64,000 bases of DNA from Bog-756 sp963734435 (GTDB taxonomy: Bacteria; Actinomycetota; Acidimicrobiia; Acidimicrobiales; RAAP-2): assembly GCA_963734435.1 (NCBI GenBank), contig CAVTHA010000005.1, positions 124,001 to 188,000 of the forward strand. The letters run 5' to 3'. The position numbers were made by a program, and so were the translations under genes. This document shows positions 39,045-48,008 of the stretch, piece by piece. Position 1 is the stretch's first letter, and each line of letters opens with the position of its first letter. Under the pieces are notes generated by a model that saw only the letters and a list, made by a program, of their open reading frames with translations, was not told the DNA's origin and made no database searches.

Positions 39045-39180
39045 AACCCCCTCGACATTAGAGTATCAAACTGATAAAGAGCCTCTGAATCGGTGAGCTT
39101 TGCTTTGTCACATCCTGAATCTCGGTTGATTGGCGGGCCCAACCTGGCAAATGGGTTGTTGCTGGCCACGGTGGACGTGG

Positions 39181-39211
39181 GACGACATCATCACATTTGA
39201 CGACATCATCA
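39181..39211. repeat. 13-bp direct repeat upstream of the sulfotransferase gene
   Basis: GACGACATCATCA occurs at 39181-39193 and again at 39199-39211, about 140-165 bp upstream of the sulfotransferase start. It could be an operator pair or chance. Confidence 0.4.
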
Positions 39212-39258
39212 GTCGGGCCGGCGCGGGTGGACTGCTGCAGTCCGAAATCACTGCTGCG

Positions 39259-41669
39259 TCACCCGCGATCCGGACGAGACGAATCGCCTCGACGTCGATT
39301 GCGTCGGCTCAGGGCAAAACCGGCAATGAGGAAGGCGATTCCGACAGCACTATGCGCCCGCTCCTCGCGACGCGAGGCGGGTCGGATGTCGACAGGCTGT
39401 GGAGATCCGTCATGGCTTGGGATTGCGCCGGATGGTGGGGCTGTCCGGGTACCGGCGAGGATGATCAGCAGCAAGAGTGCCAGGCTCCCGAGGCCGACAA
39501 CGGTCGGCGGTACCGGGGTGGGAACCACAGCCGTAGCTAGAACCATCCCCGCCACCATGGTGCCGACGATCCACCTGACAAAGACTCGGTCGGTGATTCG
39601 CTGCCGACCTCGACGCCGCCGGATGCGAACAAACCCGACGATTGCCACCGCGATGGCCGCGGCCAGGACAGCCGGATCTGTCCCCGTTGCTCCGGTGCCA
39701 GGTCCGATTGATGGTATGGGTGAAACACCCAATAAGCGAGACACGTCGTAGACCTGAATGGGACCGTTGTCGTAGACGCGATCGATACCAGGTACCGAGT
39801 CGAATTGCTCAGTTCGGCGGCAGTGAGGCGGGTGCCGGGTTTGGCCTCCCCCGTCTCGAAGTAGGTCCCGAACAGTGGTAACGATGAGGCCAGCCGACGG
39901 TCAACCACGATGTACCGGATGCGATCCTGGCGGATGAGGCTGAGGTCAGAGTGGTCGAACTGACTGCTAAAGAAGAGCGGCCCCGGATTGACGAGACCGC
40001 TGATGCTCGTGACGAAGTTCAGGTCGGCGAAGTCGGCCAGCAGCGCTCCGTTCTGCCGGTCGGCTGCGACGTTCGCTCCGGCAGCCATGTGAGCCGAGGC
40101 CCATTGGGCCACCGCAAGGGAAGGAGCGCTGAAGGAACGCTGATTGGCTGCGACCAAATACGGACCCGGCACATAGGTGATGTCAGGTCCGGAGCCAAAA
40201 ATCATGCTCCCCAGGAAGCACACAGTAGCGATCAAGATGGTTACGGCGCACTCCAGAAGAGTCCGTTTCTTGGATAGGCGGATGGCGAGCCAGCCGCCGA
40301 TCACGATGGCCATGCCGAAGAATATGAACGTGGTGGTCCGCTCTCCCACCTGGGAGCTCCCGGTTGAGAGGCTGCCCAACATGGCAAATGGATAGGCGGC
40401 GGCTACCGTCACCGGTAAGAATCGAAGCGCGCCGCCTAGGGCCGTACGCTTCCGGATTACGGCGAGCACGGACGGGCAGAGGAGCAGGCAGAAGGAGGCT
40501 GCGGCGGCCAACATGACCACGATCTCCCAGAACGAGGAGCCGCCCTGGCTCGAGTCAGTGTGGAACAGCGGTCGACTGTTGTGGTGGTGCCCAATTGCGG
40601 AGCTGAAACCATTGGAGGCGTCGCTGAAGATAGGCCCCAGGTACGAGACGAGGTGGCTTCCCACGAATGCGCTCCATCCCAAGACGAGGACAATGCTCGC
40701 CGCGGCGGCAAGTCCGATCGATCTGGCCTCCTTTGGGCGTCCATCCATCCACAGCCCCACCGCCCAGACGACCAGGAGGCCGGCCGTGAGCAACGCGGTG
40801 AGGTGGTGCGTGACCACCAGAGCGGCCATGCTGGCCAGAGCGAGTAGGAAGTCGCGGTGAGTATGGACGGAGGCCCGCCGGCTCGCCGCGGCGGGCGACG
40901 CGGGCCGGTCGGGAACGAGCGTTGAGGTGGCTACCGAGGCCCGCGCGTCAAGCGAAGACAGCAGAAAGTGAACCGTCGCAACGGCAAACGCCAGCGCCAA
41001 GGGACCGTAGTCCCAGGAGGCGAAGGTGTAGAACGATGGATTTGCCACGTAGACAAGCACGCCGACCCCGGCCGCACGCGTCGAACGGCACACCCGTTCG
41101 ACGACGAGGAACACGCACAGAACCAGCACCACCCGCTGCGCCAGCACCACGAGCAGCTGGGCGAGCACTACCGGCAATCCCGTCATCCATTTGACGGCGA
41201 CCGTCAGCAATTCCAGTCCCGGATAGTAAGGGCTGACCGGAAGGATGCTGTTGTGGACCAGGAGAGTCCTGCTACCCAGGTAACGGTCCAGGGTGGCACC
41301 ATGGATCAGCTCATCGAACCAGTCGAAGATCAGCGGACTGCGTATGTAGTAGGAGGCAAGCAGCCCGACCCCGAGGACCAACGACACAGCCACCCGCTCG
41401 GATCTGGCAGCGGTAGCGCTGGTGAGGCGCCATGCGCACGGCGCGAAGATCGTGACAAGCCCGGCAAAGAACATCGGGAGCGCCGGCGCCTGGTGGCCGG
41501 TCCGGGCCAGTGCGTCCCCAAACCCTGTCACGAACAGTCCGACGCCGACGAGGGCGACGACGGTGCCCAGTCGCGAAGGGCTCGATGTGGCAAAGGACAA
41601 GGGGCTGTCGGGCACGTCCCGAACAAGAAGTGGCGCGGCTTTTACGTCGAGCTGATCCACCGGACGCAC
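39259..41669 (-). CDS. Large polytopic membrane protein, GT-C glycosyltransferase-like, one frameshift
   Basis: About 800 residues after joining two frames. The N-terminal 500 residues carry some twelve or more membrane helices. An early loop, SPLIFDWFDELIHGATLDRY, contains an acidic pair in the position used by GT-C enzymes, which take sugars from polyprenyl-phosphate donors. The C-terminal soluble part contains IRYIVVDRRLASSLPLFGTY and, after the frame change near 39815, IDRVYDNGPIQVYDVSRLLG, a segment common in actinobacterial membrane glycan proteins. One more helix follows (AVLAAAIAVAIVGFVRI). It may transfer or polymerise sugars outside the membrane. Confidence 0.7.
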
Positions 41670-41904
41670 CCTAGAGCGCAGCTCTCCGGTCCATCACGCC
41701 CCCATACCGTCGTGCCGTGAACCCGTCCCCAACAGTGACGGTGAAGTGTATCTTGCTGGACCCCCCGGCAACCTCCGGTTGGGAGGGCGCTTGCATGGGA
41801 GTGATGCTACGGCGGGGCCGCCAATCAAGGGTTCGAAGATTGCCTGCACGCCAGACATGGTTGCTGGAGCCCCGATCAGTCCCAATCCAAGTTCAAGGGT
41901 ACGG

Positions 41905-43149
41905 CTAGGGCTTCCCGCCGGGGTTGCCGGCCACGGGGATGACGTCTCGAACCGCCTCTCGGTAGACGCTTTCGACTTGGCTGGCAATGGCCGAGGCCGT
42001 GTAGGCGCGGACCCGCTCGAGCCCGTTCCGTCCCATGGCCATCGCCATGGCCGGATCCTCGATCATGGAGGTCAGCGCCCGGGCCAGAGCAACAACGTCA
42101 CCTGGTGGAACCAGAGTTCCCGTCACGCCGTCTTCGACCAGATCGACGATCCCACCGCTTGACGAGGCGACAACAGGGCGGCCAGCAGCCATTGCCTCGA
42201 GTACGACGGTCGGACAGGCGTCAAGCACGATTGACGGGACGATGACCACACGTGCCGCTCGCAGGAGTTCGACCACGGCATCGGGTCGGGTCAGACCCAG
42301 GAGCTCGACGCCGGGTGGCCGATCCACAGGGGCGTCGGGTTGTACCGTTCCGGCGAGAACGAGCGGCGGCGCGTGCGGGATTTGCCGGTATGCGGCGAAA
42401 AGCACACCGACCCCTTTGTCCATGGTTACGTCTCCCACAAATGCCATCGGTCCGTCGGGACGGTCAACACTCACAAGCGAGGCGGGATCAACCAAAATGC
42501 CGTCGGGCACGAAATTCGGGATCACCTCGTAGCGTACGGATCTCGTCAAGTTGGTACGAGCGGCGACAACGGGACTCACCGGAACGAAGGTGGTCACGCC
42601 CTTCTTCCGAGCGTGGCGCCCGGCTAGGTTGGCCAACGCCACGCCGGGACCGATGACTGGCCCGTACATCGCTGAGGAACAACGGACGCAGGCAAGCGGC
42701 GAGGGTCCGGCGCAAACGCGTTCACCCCTCATCATTCGCTTCGTAGCGCACACGTGGCTGTAGTCGTGCAAGGTGAGAACCACGGGAGTGCGGGTGTGAC
42801 GGGCGGGTCCGATGAGAGAGTTCACAATCCAGTCATGGGCGTGCACCACGTCGAACCGGCGACTGCCGAGCAAGCGAATTATCCCCGCTCGCAGCTCGGG
42901 GTCGGGTAGCGGCGGTGCATGGGGGCGATTCGGAGCTTCATAGACACGGGGAACGCGCTGAGAAGTCGTACGGAGTCGGTGAACCACAACTGGGCCGTCC
43001 CTCGTTGTCCCGTGGTCGCCACTCGTGGCGATGGTGACCAACTCAACCTCATGGCCGCGGGCGGCAAGTGCGTGCGCCAAGTCTCGTACATGGCGCTCCT
43101 GTCCGCCTCCACCCGGGGGGTAAAACTGGGTGAGCATCAAAACGCGCAT
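41905..43149 (-). CDS. Glycosyltransferase family 4
   Basis: The 414-residue GT-B protein starts MRVLMLTQFYPPGGGGQERH, the usual GT4 beginning. It continues with VVHAHDWIVNSLIGPARHT, MAFVGDVTMDKGVGVLFAAY and VIVPSIVLDACPTVVLEAMA, whose last part is the donor-binding ExxxxxxxE region. A cysteine-bearing stretch, VCAGPSPLACVRC, is seen in some capsule transferases. The ATG at 43149 was chosen over a longer open frame. It diverges from the small membrane protein at 43305; a 12-bp palindrome lies between them. Confidence 0.88.
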   Translation of the reverse strand: MRVLMLTQFYPPGGGGQERHVRDLAHALAARGHEVELVTIATSGDHGTTRDGPVVVHRLRTTSQRVPRVYEAPNRPHAPPLPDPELRAGIIRLLGSRRFDVVHAHDWIVNSLIGPARHTRTPVVLTLHDYSHVCATKRMMRGERVCAGPSPLACVRCSSAMYGPVIGPGVALANLAGRHARKKGVTTFVPVSPVVAARTNLTRSVRYEVIPNFVPDGILVDPASLVSVDRPDGPMAFVGDVTMDKGVGVLFAAYRQIPHAPPLVLAGTVQPDAPVDRPPGVELLGLTRPDAVVELLRAARVVIVPSIVLDACPTVVLEAMAAGRPVVASSSGGIVDLVEDGVTGTLVPPGDVVALARALTSMIEDPAMAMAMGRNGLERVRAYTASAIASQVESVYREAVRDVIPVAGNPGGKP

Positions 43150-43265
43150 TGAGCCAGTAACGCTACTGCAGCTGGTTGGAACCCAACCCACCCGACACCT
43201 CGGTGCCAGCATCGCTCCGCCGCCCCGACCAGGCTGAAAGGACCTTTACGAATGGCACGATTAGG

Positions 43266-43277
43266 CTCCCGCGGGAG
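43266..43277. promoter_or_regulatory. 12-bp palindrome in a divergent promoter region
   Basis: CTCCCGCGGGAG is a perfect palindrome 28 bp upstream of the 43305 start and 116 bp from the divergent GT4 start. It is a possible operator or a chance GC-rich palindrome. Confidence 0.35.
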
Positions 43278-43304
43278 TGCTGTAGGACACTGTGAGGCCG
43301 ACTG

Positions 43305-43712
43305 ATGTCAGCGTCGAACACCCGGACTCCGGAGCTAGCGACAGTGGGTGAAGTACCGACACAGGCTGGTCGTTCGCGCTCTCAGATTCTGCTCGGATGC
43401 ATCGGACTGGTCCTTCTCGCCACCGGGGCCCTGCTGGCAACCGTAACGGCCCGAAAGGAGTGGAACCCTCCCCTCGAACTGTCTGTCATCCAGGGACAGG
43501 TCAGCCAACCGGTCGCCAACGTGAATTGGGGCTCAACGGGTCCGATGGTGGCGCAGCTCGAGGTTGTTGCCGAGGGCAAGGTCCTCTGGTCATCGCCGCT
43601 CTCACGCAACGCTGTCGTGCAGAGCATCATCCTCCCGACCGGCCTCCTCGGTGCCGGGTCCCGCGTGCTTCTCGTGTCGAAGGGTCATACCCTGCGCCGG
43701 GTCGACGGCTGA
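43305..43712 (+). CDS. Small single-pass membrane protein, function unknown
   Basis: The 135-residue product has one membrane helix near residues 29-49 (LLGCIGLVLLATGALLATV). It is followed by an extracytoplasmic beta-rich domain with sequences such as GQVSQPVANVNWGSTGPMVA. I do not recognise a family. It precedes the GH16 enzyme on the same strand with a 135-bp gap, so it could be an accessory wall or glycan protein. Confidence 0.6.
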   Translation: MSASNTRTPELATVGEVPTQAGRSRSQILLGCIGLVLLATGALLATVTARKEWNPPLELSVIQGQVSQPVANVNWGSTGPMVAQLEVVAEGKVLWSSPLSRNAVVQSIILPTGLLGAGSRVLLVSKGHTLRRVDG

Positions 43713-43847
43713 TGAGCCCGGGATGTCGCACATCTCTCATCGTGCGTGCACGGAGCATCGCGTGAGTCTCGAGCCTCTGTCAGCCTGCAAGCGTCGGCGC
43801 CGCTCGAGTGTGGGAGTCATTCGTGAAGATCTTTCCCGGGCGAGCGT

Positions 43848-44759
43848 ATGAAGCGTTGGATGCGGTTCCTGCAGAAACGCCGAGTTGTGGTTGTTGGCCT
43901 AGCGGTCCTGATCGGCATCCTTGTCCTGGAGCCGTCGGCCATCCCGACGGTCAATTCAACGCCGAGCCCGAGGCTGCTCTTCTCCGACAAGTTTGACGGA
44001 TCATCGCTCAATAGATCGAAGTGGAACACCTACATTACGAGCCGTCAGGCGAATGGTCACCCTTGGACTGATCCGCGGCCTGCAAAAGTTGGAAACGGCG
44101 TCCGGAACGGGTGCAGTTATGGGGCTGAGTATTTTCTCCCCAGTCAGGTGGGCGTCGACAACGGGCTCAACCTGACGGCATCGCGGATGTCCACGTCGGG
44201 TTGGTGCAACCAGACGGCCTCCGTGGCTTCGTTCGGGTGGCGGTCAGGTGTGGTGTCCACGTACAACCATTTCCAATTCAACGGTGGCTACGTGTCGATA
44301 ACCATGAAGGCTGCGCCGGGGGACGGGATGTGGCCAGGATTGTGGATGCTGCCCGGCCCAGGTGGAACTCATGGGGACGACTATGAGATCGACCTGCAAG
44401 AAGGTGGCTTCGCTCCACCGAACCCCGCAGGTGAGACATATGCCTGGAATCTGCACCGGGGTTCGAACACGTGGGGTGGCAGCATCAAAACGGGCGTTGA
44501 TCTCAGCGCCGACTATCACACCTACGGCCTGGATTGGATCTCGGGCCAGTCGCTTACCTGGTATCTGGATGGTAAGAGGATGGCGAAGCTGACGAGCGCG
44601 CAGGCAAGCATTCCGGATGAGCCGATGGAGCTCATCATGGATCTGGCTGTGGCAAATACGAGTGCGTCGGGTTGGCACCAACCGTACGACTCGACGACCC
44701 CGTCGCCGTCCGCAATGCACGTGTCGAATGTGCAGGTCTGGTCGGCACCGCCTTCGTGA
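43848..44759 (+). CDS. Extracellular GH16 family glycoside hydrolase
   Basis: This 303-residue protein has an N-terminal signal or anchor helix (RVVVVGLAVLIGILVLEPSA) and a single GH16 domain. LLFSDKFDGSSLNRSKWNTY marks the domain start, and DDYEIDLQEGG carries the catalytic ExDxxE pair. GDGMWPGLWMLPGPGGTHG is the adjacent substrate strand. It probably cleaves or remodels a beta-linked glucan or galactan made by the surrounding locus. The related GH16 domain at 29800-30609 lacks this anchor but has six binding repeats instead. Confidence 0.88.
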   Translation: MKRWMRFLQKRRVVVVGLAVLIGILVLEPSAIPTVNSTPSPRLLFSDKFDGSSLNRSKWNTYITSRQANGHPWTDPRPAKVGNGVRNGCSYGAEYFLPSQVGVDNGLNLTASRMSTSGWCNQTASVASFGWRSGVVSTYNHFQFNGGYVSITMKAAPGDGMWPGLWMLPGPGGTHGDDYEIDLQEGGFAPPNPAGETYAWNLHRGSNTWGGSIKTGVDLSADYHTYGLDWISGQSLTWYLDGKRMAKLTSAQASIPDEPMELIMDLAVANTSASGWHQPYDSTTPSPSAMHVSNVQVWSAPPS

Positions 44760-44842
44760 TCTCTACCCGATGGTTCGATTGATGGACCACCTCCCGCTGG
44801 ACGCCTCGAGCGCAATCATGGCTGACCACCGGCCGATGGCGC

Positions 44843-45082
44843 CTAGCCCGGCCGGCGATCTCCGCCGTCCGTCTGTCGCCGGGCCCCGGTGTCTTGCCGG
44901 GGAGGCCGACCGGCGCGCAGCTCGCCGATGCATTCGGTGCAGAGACGACCGTATGCCCGGCCCGTGCCAAAGGACTTCCGGTCGGCCGCTGAGACCCTCG
45001 ACACCGGCCCTCTCCACCCACACCGGTGGCAGGCACCTTGGAACTCCTTGGAAGACACCTTGCTGTCATTGCCGTCGCTCAT
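44843..45082 (-). CDS. Small zinc-ribbon protein, function unknown
   Basis: A 79-residue product starting MSDGNDSKVSSKEFQG has two cysteine pairs, ACHRCGWRG and RLCTECIGEL, spaced as a treble-clef or zinc-ribbon. The C-terminus is rich in Arg, Asp and Gly and probably disordered. I do not recognise a named family. The two CxxC motifs in one frame are the main support. The same frame remains open upstream to 45754, so the start is uncertain. Confidence 0.5.
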   Translation of the reverse strand: MSDGNDSKVSSKEFQGACHRCGWRGPVSRVSAADRKSFGTGRAYGRLCTECIGELRAGRPPRQDTGARRQTDGGDRRPG

Positions 45083-45650
45083 GGCGATTGGTCTCCCAAC
45101 GAGTCGAACGTTGCCCGCATCCCTGACATCGGTCGAATGTGAAGAACCCTTGACGACAATGATGACATCGCCCAGCCCGAGGTTGGTGGCAATCCTCGGG
45201 GAGGAGATGCCCTGATCAGCCCGCCGGTCGTGCCGGCCGGGATTATTCGAGGCTGCCGCGGCGGGCGGGGTGGGTCGAAGCAGACGGTCCCCATCCCGGA
45301 CCCACCAGGACCCGAGCCCATGGCGGCGGTCCCGTTTCTTGGTGGTCGGAAGGCGAACGGCACTCCCTATCCAATATTGACGAGGCCGGCCGTCGAAGAC
45401 CACCAGCGGAATCAGGATCTCACTGTAGGCGCGACGGCCGCCACCGAGAATGAACTCCGGCGCGGTTAGGGATTGCCGAGGAGGTCGGGAGGACCAGGGA
45501 CCAAAAGGCGGGAGGCGCAGGGACCGGTGCAGGACCGGAAGGTGGCTGACTATTGTCTGCCGTGGCGTCCTGTCTCTTGTCTTGTGGGTGCCATTGATCG
45601 CAAGGGCGACCCGGCGTCGGCGGGGATCGAGCGAAGGGGAACAGATCGTC
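45083..45650. other. Gap between zinc-ribbon and GT2 genes
   Basis: No certain gene. The minus-strand frame of the zinc-ribbon gene stays open here for about 220 codons, including IPLVVFDGRPRQYWIGSAVR. The plus-strand frame of the GT2 is open from 45450 and would add a hydrophobic segment (WLTIVCRGVLSLVLWVPLIA). Either could be a longer form of its gene. Confidence 0.4.
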
Positions 45651-46472
45651 ATGGCGCTTGGCGAGGTCGATGGGCACTCCCGGCGAGCTGGTGGAGAGCG
45701 GCGTGCAACGGCGACGGTCAGCGTGGTCATTCCGGCCAAGAACGAAGCCCACAACCTGCGGCGCGTACTACCGGAGTTGCCTCTCGGTGTCTACGAAGTA
45801 ATTCTGGTTGACGGCGACTCTTCCGACGACACGATTTCCGTCGCACAGCAATTGCATCCGGGCATTTCGATTGTGGGGCAGACCCGGAGAGGCAAAGGAA
45901 ATGCACTTGCCTGTGGGTTTGCTGTGGCCGCGGGAGAAATCATCGTGATGCTCGACGCCGACGGATCGACGGATCCTGCCGAGATTCCCCGATTCGTCAA
46001 TGCCCTCGAGCAAGGTGCGGACTTCGCCAAGGGATCTCGGTTCCTGCCCGGGGGTGGCAGCAGCGATATCAGCCGCATACGCCGCTATGGGAACTTCTGG
46101 CTCAGCGGGATCGTGAACCTCCTCTATCAAACGCGCTACACCGATCTCTGCTACGGATACAACGCCTTTCGCCGCGAGTGCCTCAATGTGATGGACCTCG
46201 ACTGGAGGGACGCCGATGGCGTCGACCGGAACACCATGCTGTGGGGAGACGGGTTCGAGGTCGAGACGCTGATCCACGTGCGGATCGCCAAGGCCGGGCT
46301 GAAGGTGGCGGAGGTTCCCAGTTTTGAACGCAGTCGCTGCTTTGGCACCAGCAATCTCAATGCTTTCTCAGACGGGATGCGGGTACTGAGAACCATCCAG
46401 GCGGAACGCAGCCGTAGTAGTCGTCGTGCCCCGGAGCGATCGGTGGCCTCCGAGACCGCCGCCAAGATGTGA
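45651..46472 (+). CDS. Glycosyltransferase family 2, dolichol-phosphate mannosyltransferase-like
   Basis: The 273-residue protein contains VSVVIPAKNEAHNLRRVLPE, VILVDGDSSDDTISVA and EIIVMLDADGSTDPAEIPRF, with the metal-binding DAD. This set is closest to polyprenyl-phosphate sugar synthases (DPM1-like), which load a sugar on a lipid carrier in the membrane. LCYGYNAFRRECLNVMDLDW and the region around GFEVETLIHVRIAKAGLKVA complete the fold. The ATG at 45651 follows GAAGGGGA. It could supply the lipid-linked sugars needed by the GT-C-like protein at 39259-41669. Confidence 0.85.
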   Translation: MALGEVDGHSRRAGGERRATATVSVVIPAKNEAHNLRRVLPELPLGVYEVILVDGDSSDDTISVAQQLHPGISIVGQTRRGKGNALACGFAVAAGEIIVMLDADGSTDPAEIPRFVNALEQGADFAKGSRFLPGGGSSDISRIRRYGNFWLSGIVNLLYQTRYTDLCYGYNAFRRECLNVMDLDWRDADGVDRNTMLWGDGFEVETLIHVRIAKAGLKVAEVPSFERSRCFGTSNLNAFSDGMRVLRTIQAERSRSSRRAPERSVASETAAKM

Positions 46473-46506
46473 TGTCCCTCGGGATCCCTTCACCCGACCG
46501 TCGCGT

Positions 46507-47061
46507 TCATGTGCCTCGCCGCCCTTTGGCGACGGCACGGGCCTCTCGCGCCGCTTCCCGGTCGGCGTCCCGGCTGGCGATGGCATGGCGCTTGTCGTAT
46601 TGCCGGCGACCTCGGGCCAGCGCCAGTTCCACTTTGGCTCGGCCGTCCTTGAAGTAGATGGACAGTGGGACCATGGTGAGCGACTGCTGTTGGGAACGCC
46701 CCATCCATTCGTCGAGCTGGCGGCGGTGGAGGAGCAACTTGCGGCGCCGATCGGGTTCGTGGGCGCCGAACCCGTTGGCTTGGGCATACGGCGGAACGTG
46801 GACCCCGAACAACCACATCTCCCCGTCGATGATCCGCGGATAGGCGTCCTGGAGCGCGATGCGGCCGGCCCGGAGTGATTTCACTTCGGAGCCTTGAAGG
46901 ACCAGCCCGCATTCGACGGTGTCGATGATCTCGTAATCGTGGCGGGCGCGTCGGTTGGAGGCCACCGTTCGATTGGCCTCGGGTCGGGGCGCCCGGGCGG
47001 GGGTCTTGGCCGAACGCGGACGACCGGTCACCCGCCCGCCCCCCTTTCTTGTTCCAGCCAT
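46507..47061 (-). CDS. smpB: SsrA-binding protein SmpB
   Basis: The 184-residue protein matches SmpB. NRRARHDYEIIDTVECGLVL and LQGSEVKSLRAGRIALQDAY form the OB-fold core, and YAQANGFGAHEPDRRRKLLL contains the tmRNA-binding loop. YFKDGRAKVELALARGRRQY and the basic tail ending AKGRRGT occupy the mRNA channel in the ribosome. The first 30 residues are an Arg/Pro-rich extension. SmpB binds tmRNA and brings it to stalled ribosomes. Its RNA partner is 20 kb away at 25811-26162; in many actinobacteria the two genes are neighbours. Confidence 0.93.
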   Translation of the reverse strand: MAGTRKGGGRVTGRPRSAKTPARAPRPEANRTVASNRRARHDYEIIDTVECGLVLQGSEVKSLRAGRIALQDAYPRIIDGEMWLFGVHVPPYAQANGFGAHEPDRRRKLLLHRRQLDEWMGRSQQQSLTMVPLSIYFKDGRAKVELALARGRRQYDKRHAIASRDADREAAREARAVAKGRRGT

Positions 47062-47118
47062 AGACAGGGAACGTAGTCGCCCGTCCCGATGCTCCTGTCC
47101 TCTAGCGTTCAACTCGCC

Positions 47119-47538
47119 ATGCTTTCGCTCACCCGACCGGTGCACGATCAACTGGTGGCACACTGCCTCACCGGGCTGCCCGACGAGGCCTGTGGCCTGC
47201 TGGGCGGGGACCCGGACACGGGTGAGGTCGCCACCTGCTATCCGACCAAGAACCTGGCGGCGTCGGCCAAGCTCTACACCGTCGACCCGAAGGAGCACCT
47301 TCGTGCCGATCGCGAGGCGGAGGCCGCCGGCCGCTCCATCATCGGGGTGTTCCATTCCCACACCCACACCGAGGCGTACCCGTCGCCCACCGACGTGGCC
47401 CAGGCTCCCGACCCGACGTGGCACTACGTCATCGTGTCGCTCCGGGACACCGAACCGGTCACCCGGAGCTACCGGATCGTGGATGGTGAGGTCATCGAGG
47501 AGCCGGTCAGGCTGCGGCCCATCGAGGGACTCCGATAG
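47119..47538 (+). CDS. mec: JAMM/Mov34 metallopeptidase acting on CysO-cysteine
   Basis: The 139-residue protein has the JAMM motif: the glutamate in LPDEACGLLGG and the zinc ligands in FHSHTHTEAYPSPTD (HxHxxxxxSxxD type). In Mycobacterium tuberculosis the orthologous Mec peptidase frees cysteine from CysO-Cys. The following genes here are cysO and cysM in the same order as in that organism, which supports the assignment. Two starts are possible, 47089 and 47119; the later ATG matches the beginning of the conserved sequence. It is divergent from smpB. Confidence 0.88.
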   Translation: MLSLTRPVHDQLVAHCLTGLPDEACGLLGGDPDTGEVATCYPTKNLAASAKLYTVDPKEHLRADREAEAAGRSIIGVFHSHTHTEAYPSPTDVAQAPDPTWHYVIVSLRDTEPVTRSYRIVDGEVIEEPVRLRPIEGLR

Positions 47539-47549
47539 AATCTGGACCT

Positions 47550-47570
47550 GATAAGTCAACTTTGTCGGGG
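47550..47570 (+). promoter_or_regulatory. Candidate operator/promoter element before cysO-cysM
   Basis: An AT-rich island, GATAAGTCAACTTTGTC, stands out from the GC-rich surroundings and contains the inverted pair AAGT/ACTT with a two-base spacer. It lies about 150 bp before the cysO start. A sulfur-responsive regulator is a guess. Confidence 0.3.
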
Positions 47571-47691
47571 TGGCCCCTGGCCGAGCTCTGCTGGTCCCGG
47601 CGACGCCACGCCTGGTCACTGAACCGACCCGGTGAGGAGCGGCTGGATCGTCGCCTGGGTGGCCTGACTGCCGGCAGGGAACATGAATTCA

Positions 47692-47697
47692 GAGGAG
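47692..47697 (+). promoter_or_regulatory. Ribosome binding site of cysO
   Basis: GAGGAG five bases before the GTG at 47703 decides this start against the longer open frame from 47562. Confidence 0.65.
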
Positions 47698-47702
47698 ATC
47701 CC

Positions 47703-48008
47703 GTGACCGTCCAGGTGCATCTGCCGACCGTCCTTCGGCTCCACGCCGGAGGAGCCAAGACCGTTCCGGCCCGCGGATCGACCGTTGGTGAGGTGCTCGT
47801 CACCTTGGTGGAGGAGTACCCCGGTCTGAAAGGACAGGTCGTCAACGACGACGGGACATTGCACAAATTCGTGAACGTGTATCTCAACGACGACGACATC
47901 CGGTACCTGTCGGCGCTCGACACCCCGGTCGAGGACACCGACGAGATCTCGATCCTGCCGGCCGTGGCCGGGGGGGCCGGCGGGGACCTCGGGCCCGGGC
48001 TCCCGTGA
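47703..48008 (+). CDS. cysO: MoaD/ThiS-type sulfur carrier CysO with C-terminal extension
   Basis: The 101-residue protein has a beta-grasp ubiquitin-like fold: VTVQVHLPTVLRLHAGGAKT at the start and KFVNVYLNDDDIRYLSALDT in the middle. The end of the domain is ISILPAVAGG, the normal CysO C-terminus that becomes a thiocarboxylate. Here ten further residues (AGGDLGPGLP) follow the diglycine before the stop. The stop overlaps the GTG of cysM. CysO-thiocarboxylate donates sulfur to O-phosphoserine on CysM, and Mec then releases cysteine. The extension would have to be removed for the usual chemistry. Confidence 0.88.
   Translation: MTVQVHLPTVLRLHAGGAKTVPARGSTVGEVLVTLVEEYPGLKGQVVNDDGTLHKFVNVYLNDDDIRYLSALDTPVEDTDEISILPAVAGGAGGDLGPGLP

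Noticed and set aside
46507..47061. Second copy of the ssrA 3' end as an att site near smpB
   Set aside because: I searched for the T-arm sequence and its neighbours in this part of the window by eye and found no match apart from the tRNA genes at 58.2 and 62.5 kb.
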